Source: Wuchereria bancrofti (Eukaryota > Nematoda > Chromadorea > Rhabditida > Onchocercidae). Taken from it: 64,000 nucleotides of DNA. Positions within the stretch are counted from its first letter, which is position 1. Each line of letters begins with the position of its first letter. Both the position numbers and the translations under genes were made by a program. Positions 48,983 to 60,194 of this stretch are shown in pieces. The notes beneath the pieces were generated by a model. It made no database searches. It was not told where the DNA came from and saw nothing but the letters and a program-made list of their open reading frames with translations. The stretch covers positions 8,821,831 through 8,885,830 of the forward strand of contig SSBO01000009.1 in assembly GCA_005281725.1 (NCBI GenBank), written 5' to 3'.

Positions 48983-50564
48983 TTTTTTTTTTTTTCATAT
49001 TTTGTACAAGTTATCGAGTTTGTTAATTTTTCGGTGAGGGCGAAACAGTTTTAAAAATCATATTAGATTCTATCTTTTTGTAATATCATTGATCACGAGA
49101 CGCTGTTGTTTGAAAGTATTTGGTAAGATTTTATGCAAAATTTTCGATTCTTCGAAAATATTAAAATTCATTGTTGTAGGGAATTTTTAAATACTTTGCT
49201 TTCGATTGTATTTCTAGAATGCATTTCTTTGGATTTTCTTTCGTCATTCATCAGTTCTTATGTATTTTTTATGCTTTTTAAACTGAGTTATTATTGTGAT
49301 CAAATAGAGAGTAGAGTTGTGTTTAACACGATTTCTCGATGCTATGATTTATTTGTAGTAATAGCGAAGGTCTTCCTGTATTCTGAAGTAGTTGATATTT
49401 TTGGTTTTATGGTAGTGACAGTTTATTCTCCAATTGAATCGTGCATTTTTTCTTAATTTTCATTTTTATTATTATAATTAAGGTTTTGATATGATAGGCT
49501 GGAATTTTGGCTATAAGAAAAAATGAATTATTGTTCATGAATGAGAAAAGGAAGATTGGAAAATAGAATTCAAATTTCAAACTTTCAGAAAGCTAACTGT
49601 TTTAGCTCTTTAGTATGTTTTAGTTAAAACCAACTTATTACTTGGACACTGAAGAGATTGAAGTTCAATATTTCAACCTTTCTGAACTATACTTTATTAA
49701 AAATTTAGGCGTAATATGTTAAACTTTTGGATATTTTATTAAATAATAAATACACCGTATTCCATTGAAAACTGCTTGACTTTATTTTCATTAATAAATT
49801 ATTGCTGTAATTTTTTTTTTCCTTTTTTTGTTTCTAATAAGTATGGTATACGTTTTTGTTGTTACAAAATGAGTAACATAATAAGTGACATAAATGTACA
49901 TTATGACGTTATTATATCTTGTTGATAACATTCTTTTGTTAATTTCCTCTATTTTAAATAAAACTTGTAAATACAGTTATGTCTTATCGCATGGTGAGAA
50001 GTGGATCAAGTAGTAAAGACTATTATATCTAATTTTTAAAATTTCTTCCCTTAATATTTATTGCTATTCAAGGCAATTGCAGAAAATACTGAATACTTAA
50101 TAACTAACTCTTAAAATTGAATGAATTCACTGATACACTATGAAATGGATAGATTTAATCAATTTAGTTAATCCATCCTTTGATTACATTGATTTACTGG
50201 ATTATCTGACCTTTTACACTGACTTCCTGAATTTCCTGACGCTTTTTTTCTTTGATAAGACTAAATTTATCACTACAAAATTCTCATGAATTATCTATTC
50301 TATATGCTGTAGTTTTTTTCGATGAAGCTAACAATGATTTCTTCCTTTAATAATCTTACATTACTTTTATTTCATGTAGAGAATTTGTCATCCTACATTT
50401 ATATCCGAAGTGTAACTACTATTCACGGTAAATTAAGTTTTTTTTTTAAAGTTTTTCTGATAATTTGATTTATTGTTTTTCGTTAACTTTCAGGTTACTT
50501 TCTTTATCTTACTGCATTCACATTTTGTTACATTTGGAAAAAGAAAAAGGTGGACATATTACCA
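48983..50564. other. YIF1 3' region and AGPAT upstream region
   Basis: The first ~760 bases are probably YIF1 3' UTR and downstream DNA; AATAAA occurs at about 49746. A 107-codon frame at 49133-49456 is Phe/Ser-rich without splice support and is not called. An acceptor-like CTTTCAG ends at about 50494, ahead of the AGPAT start. Confidence 0.45.
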
Positions 50565-52892
50565 ATGAAAGAGATAGAATCTTCTGCATCGTGTATCATC
50601 TGTCAACTATTAACTGTTCTGTCAGTGTTTGCTATTTTGTTATATCTTTTATCACTAAATTTGAAGTGTCTATATTTTATTAAAATGGTTGGTATTTATT
50701 GTGCCATATTGATTAATGCTGTGATCGTTTGTCTTGCTTGGCCCTTATACTTCTTTGGTGATGTAAGTGTATTTTTCTAAGATTTTTTTTCTTTTTTTGA
50801 AAGAAAACCTTTCTCGCTTTTAAAGAAGATGAATATTTAAAGTTGGCCTATTTATACTTATTAAATAACATTTCAACATTTTGTTTTTAAATCTATTTTT
50901 AGGTTCCAAAATTTGTTTTTGATTCTTTCAACGTTCTATCAAGGTGGACAAATATAAAAGTTGTCGTACGAAACGGTGAAATCTTACAGAAACCAGGGCC
51001 ATTTATATTTGTATGTAATCATCAGGTATCTTTACTTCTATTATTTTCGAATATTATTTAATAGAAAACGAATGATATACTGATAGAGATGATAAGTCTC
51101 ATTCATATCACTATACTGAAATATGCATTATGGCATTTTCTATTGCTTTCTTTTTTCTTTGCAAAGAATGAGTAAGACGTTAAAAAGAAGCGCTTTTATT
51201 GGAAAACTCAGATGGCAACAATATTCGCTCAAATGTAATGATAGATATTTTATTTTATGGGACATTTGTTTACATAATATTAGTCTCGTATGCTTTTTAT
51301 GTTGCATGCACAAATTAATTCTTGTTTTTAATCAGTCTATATTTATAAAAGGTCTATTTTTCTTTTTTGTAAACTATATTTATGAAAGCTAATCTGGCTT
51401 TTGTCCTCAATTTCTGTTCTATGAAAGAAAGAAAGAAAGAGAAAATAAGCAAACAGGAAGAAAGGAAGTAAACAAACTTTATGAAAGAAAGACAAAATAA
51501 GCAAACAAACATTTAGAGCATATGCGTTTATATGATACAACTTTCAGATTTTGTGCAGAAATTTAATCCCAACAATTTTAGAGATAATTTTAGATGCATA
51601 TGAATATGTCTTAGTAATCGGATATAATTTCCAGAGTTCGGTCGATATTGTTGTGTTGTCGCATTTTTGGCCATCAAAATGTACAGTGATGATGAAAAAA
51701 TCATTGAAATACGTACCATTTTTCAATTTTGCATCATTACTCGTAAGTTGCCAATGAAAAATTAAGAGAAATGTAAGCAGTAATGATCATTATGAGGTTA
51801 TTATATATTTGTGATTATTTCTGTTCTGATTTAGTTGATAATTTTTAAAAATTGATCTTAAAAGTGATTTCAAAAAATTAATTTGTGAATTGCAATGATG
51901 TGATTTGATTTTGATTGTGGATAAATAAATAATTGCTTTGTGTGGTTCTTTCTTTATTTATTTTTTTCAATTTTGTTTTTAAGAAAAGTGTAATGCTTAA
52001 ATGTGGTGCATACAAAAAAAAAATTAAGAGCCGAGCAGTATTTGTGGATCGCTTCAATCGAGAAAAAGCCATGCAATCGTTGGAAGAATGTTCAAAGAAG
52101 ATTACAGAGCAGAAGCTAAGTGTTTTCATCTTTCCAGAAGGCACTAGAAATCATGGTGATGGGATGATTGAATTCAAAAAAGGCGCTTTTAATTTAGCAG
52201 TTTTTGTAAGTTTTTTCATTCGTATTTATGAGAAATCATCGAATACTTCTCAAAATATATCAGCGTTTAATTATTTATGTTGTTTAATTATATTATCTGT
52301 AAAAATAACACATATTTATATTTCATATGATCAACATATTGATTGCTTATTCTCATGAATTAAAGATTTCTGTTACGTGACATATTCTCAATAGCTTATG
52401 CTGCAATAGTATGATTAATTTTTTTTTTTTGATATAAGCAAATGATTGATTATTTTATATATTATGATGTAAAAGTAATCAGACTGTATAAATTAATTTA
52501 CTGATTTTTCAGGCTCAAATACCAATTATACCAATAGTTATATCTTCTTACAAGCAGTTCTATAATAAGAACATGCGATATTTCGCAAATTCAGGCTACG
52601 TTATTGTGGAAGTTATGGATCCGATACAGACTACCGCTGTATGTTGTAGAATTTTTTGTATTTGAATGAGATAGAAATGGTTGTATTATATATGTATTTA
52701 AGTTCATAATTATATTTATATATGCATATATATAATTTATTCATATTTTAGATGACAATTCAGGATGTCCCTACATTGGCAGATGCAGTTCGTGCTAAAA
52801 TGATGGATGGATTTGCAAAGATTAGTGAAGAAGCAGGGGAAGAATTTAAGAATCGACAAAGACAAATTAGTGAGACAAAAAAAAATCATTAA
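50565..52892 (+). CDS. agpat: 1-acyl-sn-glycerol-3-phosphate acyltransferase (AGPAT1/2 type)
   Basis: Six exons, 50565-50762, 50903-51025, 51635-51742, 52029-52205, 52513-52638 and 52752-52892, all phase 0, give 290 residues, close to the ~280 of animal AGPAT1/2. It transfers a fatty acid from acyl-CoA to lysophosphatidic acid, making phosphatidic acid in the ER membrane. Two N-terminal hydrophobic segments precede the catalytic HX4D motif NHQSSVD (H106 and D111, split across exons 2 and 3). Then follow VFVDR, the substrate-binding FPEGTRNH (178-185), KKGAFNLAV and IPIIPIV. Exon 4 could also start at 51984, inserting 15 in-frame residues, but the shorter form aligns with the family. The start is uncertain. 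A longer frame opens with GTG at 50550 and extends further upstream, but ATG 50565 places the membrane helix as in vertebrate enzymes. The gene follows YIF1 on the same strand at 1.6 kb. Confidence 0.93.
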
Positions 52893-55244
52893 AATGATTG
52901 ATGTTTGTTTGCAAGAAAAATCATTAATATTCACTTTACATTATTTTCATTATCTTATGTTGGTCTACTTAACTTCTTTTTCTCTTTTTTTCTTACTACT
53001 AAATTTTGTTTTTTATGTTTTTTTTCTTGTGTGTCTTATATCGGCTCTATTTCTCTTGAACGCGAATTTATGATATTATGATGTAAAGGTTTGTAAGCAT
53101 TTGATTTATGCTAATGTTTATATTTTTGCTAATGTTTATATTTTTTTTTGAGTTGAGCTCGACTGATTGCTTAAAATTGTTCTATTAACCCCATTATTGA
53201 TTATCTTTACCTAAAAACTAATACAATCACATAACTTTTATAATTAAATAATGCGGGTTTGAGAATTCATTGAAGTATTCTTACTTTTTAATTTGATCTA
53301 TATAATTCATAGCATTTAGTATCATTCTCAATGTGTGTGACGTAATATTTTTATTAATTTTGAAATTTATCTCACTTTTACACACTTTTCTCCTAAAATA
53401 TCATTTTGTTAATTTGTGTTTAAACATGGTAAAATATAAATTGTATTTCAATTTGAATACCCCAGATAGCATCCTTCGCACTTAAAGCATTAATTAGTTA
53501 ATCAGTGTTGTTTATTTTATTTTGTTTATTTTATTTTTTATTACAAGAAAGGGGTGTTTTCATTTTACTATTCTTAAGTTACAATTGTTTCAGTCACAGA
53601 TTAAATAATTTATTTGTACTAAAACTCTATCATCCATATTCCGTGTGCTCTTTACTTAACTTTGTTTAACTTAACTTACATCACGTAAGTAGATTGCATG
53701 CGTGTTTCACACGTCACTGGGAAAGCATGATTTTTCGGAGCATAACTCTAATTGTTCAGACATTATTTTACTAATCATTTTTGAATTTGTCCAGTAGGAA
53801 TTTGTCCAGTTTCCGAAAAATATAATTACCGTAGCGGCAATCTAAAATGAATATTGTAGGGTTTCAAAATAGAATGAGAATCATTTGTACAATTATGTTA
53901 TCAATTGAATTGATTTGAAGTGATAATTTGGAAAATATTAAGTCACAAATTCATTTTGTCATAATCAAGTTGTTTAAATTGTCAAAAATTAAATTATAAA
54001 TTTAAAATGCAAAGCGTTAAATTACAAATTCAATTTGTTACGAATACCATTCAGCTACTAATTTTAATTGTCAAAGATTAAATCATAGATTCAAACTATT
54101 GCCATGAATGATAAAAAAAGGAGAAGTACTTTATAGTTATTTTCATTTTTACCTGTACTATCAATTCTTGTAGTTGATTTTCATCATAGATCAGGTTGAT
54201 GATATATTTGATAGAATCATATTGGCATATTTTTTAATAATTCGATGATTTAATAAAACATAGAATTAACATTTTTCATTTCCATCCTACCAGGTTATTT
54301 AATAATTCAAAAAATGATTTCTATTTAAAAAAAAAAACAAACCGAACTGTTCCATTTTATTTCATTTGACATTTCATTTATTTTTGAATCAATTAATTTA
54401 GATCACAAAAAATATGTCACACATATTTTTATGTGATACATACATATTTTTTTAAAATATATTTTACATTATTATGCGATATATAAAAATTTACATACTA
54501 ATAAGGCAGTAATTAGATGAGATACAAAAATTTATGTACTAATCAGATTCATATACTAATCAGATGTTTAATTTTTTCACTTTTTTTTTCTTCTTGAAAA
54601 AAGAAGAAAAAAAAACTTTTTCTTCTTTTACTTTTTCTTCTTTTTTTCTTCTTTTTTCTTCTTTTTTCTTTTTTTCTTCTTTTTTTTTCTTTTTTTCTTC
54701 TTTTTTTTCTTCTTTTTTCTTCTTTTTCTTCTTTTTTTCTTCTACTTATTTACTTTTAATTGGTAATGAAAAATGATCAATGATAATTAATGAAAATGTA
54801 TGTGAATTACAATGGAATAAACAGCGAAATATTACAAATTACTCTTAAATTTTTAGTATAATTTAATTTTAACAATTTGATCGCAAAAATTTTTCGACTA
54901 TTCGTCGAAGTAAACATTAAATAATTTTTGCGTTAATTTTATTTCTTTCCTTCTTTTTTGCAAATAATTATTTATAAATGGAGCATGAAAAATGTTAAGG
55001 ATAATTAGCAAGAATGTATCTATAATCAAAACATGTTATTAAATTACAACATTTAGTTTCAATATGATTCAACTTAACATTTAACAATTTGATTGTAAAT
55101 ATTTTATTTTGTATGATTAAATTTATATTTTCTTGGAATTTTTCTTCCATAACTTATTAAATTTAGGTGTAATTTAAATTTGAACATAATTAAATTCGAA
55201 CAAATGAGATCAAAATAACTGTTAGAGAAGCATAAATGAAATTA
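52893..55244. other. Convergent intergenic region with a long pyrimidine tract
   Basis: No gene is supported between the convergent AGPAT (+) and ShKT-like (-) genes. Positions 54579-54745 are almost purely pyrimidine on the plus strand (TTCTTTTTT units); the frame at 54564-54776, made of Phe and Ser, is its translation. Confidence 0.5.
54579..54745 (+). repeat. TTC/TTTTTC polypyrimidine tract
   Basis: About 165 bases of T and C with a short internal AAGAAGAAAAAAAA interruption near its start (54596-54616), which makes a small purine/pyrimidine fold-back. Such mirror-symmetric tracts can form triplex DNA and are replication-slippage prone. Confidence 0.8.
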
Positions 55245-58200
55245 TTAACAAAAATGACACACTTTACGACATCTTAGTCTCATGCGTCGTGATATTCGAC
55301 ATAATGCTCGTCGTTGCATGCATAATTCAAACGGATCAAAATCGACGCAAACTAAAAAACAATTAATTAATTTTACAGTCAAATTTTCAAGATCAAAAAA
55401 AAACAGAAACTGATTACATTATCAAATATGATTTAATTAAGTATCTTAAATGATTAATTATATTAATAAGTGACATAATTATGTATCATTCATTAATGTA
55501 TTATAAATTAAAATATAAACTATGATCAGAGTAGCGCATAAAAAAAAATCATTTCTTGTTTTCATTTTCAATTGTTTTTTTAATCAGATTAATTAATTGA
55601 TGAATAATTATTATAGCTGTTCAAGTAAATAATATTATATTATAATCAGAAAAGTTACTGTTTTAATAATTTATAAAAAGTTGCAAGATATTGTTAAGTA
55701 AAAATTTTTCACAATAATATTATACTATATCTGAACTGATATGTGATAAGTGACTGATAACTGTTTATTAGTATATGCAGTGATAATAACTTGATAATAA
55801 TTACAAAGTAATTTACTATTTGCTGTTTTTGCAATACCTTCTGATTTAACAAAATTTCTGGCGATGTTTCGTCGAAAATTTGTTGTTTGTTGTAATGGTA
55901 GAAATTGTTGTTGTTGTTGTTGTTGTTGCTGTAGTGATATTGGTACTTTCCTAAAATTATTTTTGATAACCATAAATTTAGTAATTACTTATCATACGTA
56001 TTTAATTAAATAATTAATTAAAAAAAAATAATAAAAATATAAAAGGAAATAAAATATACCGATGAGGATTTTGTTGAAATTGATCATTTGATAAAGGTCG
56101 AATAATACGTCGCTGTTGAGGTATGCCTGCTCGATCTGCTTGTGATAATTTTGATGACTGAAGCTTATTTTTAATATATATTATTAATTACAAATAAAAA
56201 AAAGAAAATTAGTTATTAATTAATTATTATTAATTGATTATTGTAAATAATTATTGCCAATTGTTTGCTATGACATCAAAAATATTTCACAAATTTACCA
56301 GGAAAAATGTTATTTGATTATTAATAAATCAACATTTTTTCTTATCTATTACCAAACAATATCGAGGAATAATCTTATGATAAGCGTAATTTATTTTAAA
56401 AATTTGTCAGAAGAATTTTATTGAACTTGACTGATAAATTGGCATTTCTCGTCTATTATCTATAATATCGAACATTTAATCTTATATTATTTGCAATAAT
56501 TCAAAAATTTATTGGGAAATTCTTGCTTAATTATTGATAAGTTAACAGTTGTACATCTATTATCAGTGATACCAAATGAATTAATAAATAATTTTTCATT
56601 TACAATCGAACTTGACAGCAGCGATTGTTGTCGTTGTGATAATATTTGTTGTGCAATTTGCGATTGTAATTTTGATTTCACCATTGATGACAAATTTTTC
56701 ATCATTGATGGATGAATTTGTGATATATCAGATTCAACTACAACTTTTCCAGTTGAAGAAATTAAAGTTGGCACTAATTTGGTATTCAATCGATTTGATA
56801 TTTGCATAGCCTAAAAATGTTAATAAATCATTCTTTCACATAAATATATTAAAACAATAATGAATAAAGAATTTTAATTAATTAAATTTTAATTATATAT
56901 TTATATTTTTAATTGTATAAATATATCATAAATGATCAAACATTTATCTGATTTCATGCAAAATATAATAAAATGTAATAGTTTAAAATAATATTACTGA
57001 AAGTAAATTTATCAGAAATGGAGAACAAAAATACATATATAATTCGATTGAAAAATTACTACTGACACCAATGCAGCAATAGTCAAAAAAAACCTTGATT
57101 AATGCAATTAAATTAAAAAAAAATCTTAATTAATATAATTTAAAAAAATTTTTTAATCGTAATTAACGCAATTAAATTTTCGAAAAAAAGCTTGATCAAA
57201 TTAATAATTTTAATAAATTTTTAAAAAATCTTAATTAAATTAATCATTTAGTTTATTTCACATAATTCATGCATACCTGAAGAAAATCTTGAAATCTTTG
57301 TGGTTTTGGTGTATGATCGGTATCGTTTGGAATTGCTGTCAATAAATTTTCCTGTAAATTCTTATCCAATGCATCAAATAATCGAAATGTATCCAATTTG
57401 AATTGATTTGCCTGAAATTGTTAGCCTTATATATGTATGACCTTTAACCTTAAAATATGCAAATTTTGCATTAATGCTATAATGTATTGAAAAATTAGAA
57501 TTTCATAGTGGCAATTTTTCATAAAATACAAAATTAATAAAAATGTTGTAAAAATGATTAATTTCCATTACAACATATATATATGAATGTGTACATCTGC
57601 GCGTTTATTTATTGTGTGTGCATTTGTCGCATATGTATTTATTGTATGTGCATTTATTGTATGTGCATTTATTATACGTACATTTATTTGCTTGTTTATG
57701 TAATCATCAAACAATTCAACCAAATATTTATTTGACACACTTAAAATACAACAATTCAATAATAGCAATAGTTTTTTAATTTTTACAGTAATAATGAAAT
57801 AATTTTCATGTAATGAATTGAATAATTTAATTGTTGCAGAAATATTTTAATTATAATACTGCTTAAATCTTTAATTAATTATCATTTGCTAATTATTAAT
57901 AGGACAAAAAAAAATTAGAAGTGCAAGAAAAAATTGGTGTGGTTTCGTTAAAAGAAAAAAAAATAATCAATTGGGTTTTTTTAAACTAATGCTTAACACT
58001 TATTAACAACTAATTATGCAAATATTATTGTTACTACAAGCATTGGAGTAATTATTTTTTCAACTTTGGTTAAATACTTAGAAAAAGATAAACTATTTTT
58101 TAATGCCGATTTGTTAAGAAATCTAATTAAAAAAGTGACATAAAATTTACAAATTCTTATATGCTAAAATTAAAATCATTACAAAATACTAATATATTTT

Positions 58201-60072
58201 TTATATGCTGCTTATTAATCAATTAATTATGCTTTTGTTTTTATTTCGAATTATTATCAATTGTCAACATCATATATTTTGTGCAATAATTTGCACAAAA
58301 TATATGATATATAACAAAATATATGATATAAAATAACAGATAACATTTTTATGAAAACATAATTACTTCAATAATTAATGATATCGTATTAGAAAGAATA
58401 AGGCAAAAAATTTCTTTATCTTTACAAATTAATTAAATTAATAACATATTTCTAAAATATTTTTATTATTTCTCTATCTTCTCATTCTCCTACTCTCTCT
58501 CTCTCTCTTCCCTTAATATAATTTTGTTACACAAAATTTTTTCGAGTTGACAATTTGATGATAGCTGCTTGTTTAGATTCAGTTTGCTTGCTTATTTGTT
58601 GAACGAATATTTTTGTATTAATTATTTTTAATGAAAATAAACCTGCAATTTGTTGATAATTCCACGAAACCTGTTTACATTATACCTGTTTCTGTCATAA
58701 ATTATTATTACTATCATTGTTATTGTTATTGTAGCAGTAGTTGTTGTTATTATTGTCGTTGTTTTGTTGTCCTTGTTATTATTCTTGTTGTGTTATTGTT
58801 GTTGTCCTTGTTGTTATTTTTGTTGTGTTATTGTTGTTGTCCCTGTTGTTATTTTTGTTGTGTTATTGTTGTTGTCCCTGTTGTTATTTTTGTTGTGTTA
58901 TTGTTGTTGTCCCTGTTGTTATTTTTGTTGTGCTATTGTTGTTGCTCTTGTTACCCATATTGCTGTTATTATTTGATAAGGATTATTTGATTATTTGATG
59001 AAAAGAGAGAGAGAGAAAGAGAGAAAGAAAAAGAAAAAATATTACAAATTAAACATCTAGGATCGTCTGAGTAAACCATTTAAATTATTGTAAATTTTTT
59101 TTTTAATTGTAAAATTTTATATTTTGAAAGGCACAAAAATTTTAAATTATCATAAAATTTTTTTTGCAGACTAACTTATTTCACCTTTTTTTGTTTTGAT
59201 CTAATGTATAATTAGATGTAAAAATTTATGATTTCGGTAGAAATTAACAAAATTTATGGGTAACTAATTCTAATATTTCAGTTTGTTTCACATATTTAAC
59301 GTGGAATTACAAATTTTGCTTCCTATTTATTTTTAGGATTTCAGTGAATGCGTGATTTTTTTTAACTTTAAATTTAAGTCTTGCAAAATTGTAACTAATT
59401 AATATCTTTAATTGCAGTGCATTAAATGAATAATATAAAATGAAATTTGAAAATTTTAGTGAACAAATTAATAAAATAATAAGTTTGAAAAAGTAATCAA
59501 TATGCACTGATGTTTAAATTTCTTTTAGCTAACTTAAATTTCTTTATTATGAAATAACATGAATACTTATGATGAAATTTTTAATCTGATATTCTTACCC
59601 ATTTTTCATAATAGTAATAATACCATTAGAATCAGTTACATATGCTATTTAATTAATTAATTAATTAATTAATTAACTAATTAGTTAAATGTTTTTTTGC
59701 ATGTACAATTAATGTGTTCATTTATTTGTTTTTTTTTCTGAAAAAATTATTCATCCTGTTTTTTGTTACAAATTAGGTTTGCCTATTAAAAAAATAAAAA
59801 TATTTTTAACAAGNNNNNNTAATTAATTAATTAACTAATTAGTTAAATGTTTTTTTGCATGTACAATTAATGTGTTCATTTATTTGTTTTTTTTTCTGAA
59901 AAAATTATTCATCCTGTTTTTTGTTACAAATTAGGTTTGCCTATTAAAAAAATAAAAATATTTTTAACAAGTTTTTTTCTTCCCTTCAAAAAAATGCTTT
60001 TTTGTTTTGTTTGAACTAAATAATTATTAAATAAAAAAATGAACTAAAACTAATTGAATAATTATTACTCAT
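55245..60072 (-). CDS. Gln-rich protein ending in a six-cysteine ShKT-like module
   Basis: Exons in minus-strand order: 60072-60051 (tentative, with the ATG), 59644-59599, 58670-58643, 57411-57277, 56810-56604, 56163-56060, 55950-55817 and 55351-55245. All phases fit and give about 260 residues. The middle is helical and polar (FRLFDALDKNLQENL; SQIAQQILSQRQQS), followed by a run of nine Gln (CAA/CAG, about 55905-55930). The last exon has six cysteines with spacing 8-6-9-3-2 and ends right after the sixth, close to the nematode ShKT (SXC) pattern: an Asp two after the first Cys, a Met before the fourth, CRK-x-C-x2-C at the end. ShKT modules are usually extracellular, but no signal peptide is visible, so the 5' end may be incomplete. 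A simple cytosolic Gln-rich protein with a Cys/Arg-rich tail is the alternative. I do not recognise the family. It begins roughly 120 bases after the Reeler gene, which suggests an operon. Confidence 0.45.
57605..57695. repeat. ATTTATTGTATGTGC-type short tandem repeat
   Basis: Five to six imperfect 15-16-base units within an intron of the Gln-rich gene. The frame at 57568-57768 on the minus strand, with repeated NAHTI, is its translation and not a protein. Confidence 0.7.
58269..58308. other. Perfect 18-bp hairpin
   Basis: ATCATATATTTTGTGCAA (58269-58286) is the exact reverse complement of 58291-58308 across a four-base loop. The right arm is partly repeated directly at about 58315-58331. 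It lies in a predicted intron of the Gln-rich gene. Its function is unknown; it may be the scar of a small inverted insertion. Confidence 0.6.
58756..58950 (+). repeat. 35-bp minisatellite
   Basis: TGTTATTGTTGTTGTCC recurs at 58791, 58826, 58861 and 58896, with TGCTATTG at 58931, all exactly 35 bases apart; a diverged unit precedes. Because 35 is not a multiple of three, each unit rotates the frame. This explains the three overlapping Leu/Cys/Val-rich frames, none of which is a gene. It is intronic to the Gln-rich gene model. Confidence 0.95.
59662..59971 (+). repeat. 152-bp exact duplication around a 6-N gap
   Basis: Positions 59662-59813 are repeated at 59820-59971, and the six N (59814-59819) lie exactly between the copies. 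The leading edge is an AATT run. As with the larger duplication at 40.8-45.1 kb, this is what unmerged overlapping contig ends look like. Confidence 0.9.
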
Positions 60073-60139
60073 TTTTTTGTTTTGAAAGTGATAAAAGAGA
60101 AAATTTAAAATTATACCGAAACATTTAGCAAATAAATTG

Positions 60140-60145
60140 TTTATT
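60140..60145 (-). terminator. Polyadenylation signal of the Reeler gene
   Basis: AATAAA on the minus strand, about 50 bases after the Reeler stop codon. Confidence 0.5.
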
Positions 60146-60194
60146 TAAGCATATAACAGTAAATAAGCATAAGTTTTGTCTTTTTTTAAACTTT

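Noticed and set aside
49133..49456. 107-codon frame downstream of YIF1
   Set aside because: Phe/Ser/Tyr-rich, no splice signals or recognisable motif, and it lies in the presumed YIF1 3' UTR.
51123..51392. 89-codon frame inside AGPAT
   Set aside because: Lies wholly in intron 2; exons 2 and 3 join perfectly across it to make NHQSSVD.
54564..54776. Phe/Ser-rich 70-codon frame
   Set aside because: Product of the TTC/TTT polypyrimidine tract.
55725..55816. Read-through end of the Gln-rich frame to TAA at 55725
   Set aside because: The tail (CNYYQVIITAYTN) looks like intron translation, and the donor at 55816 gives exact phase agreement with the cysteine-rich exon.
58631..58998. Leu/Cys/Val-rich membrane-protein-like frames
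   Set aside because: Pure translation of the 35-bp minisatellite; the frame rotates at each unit.
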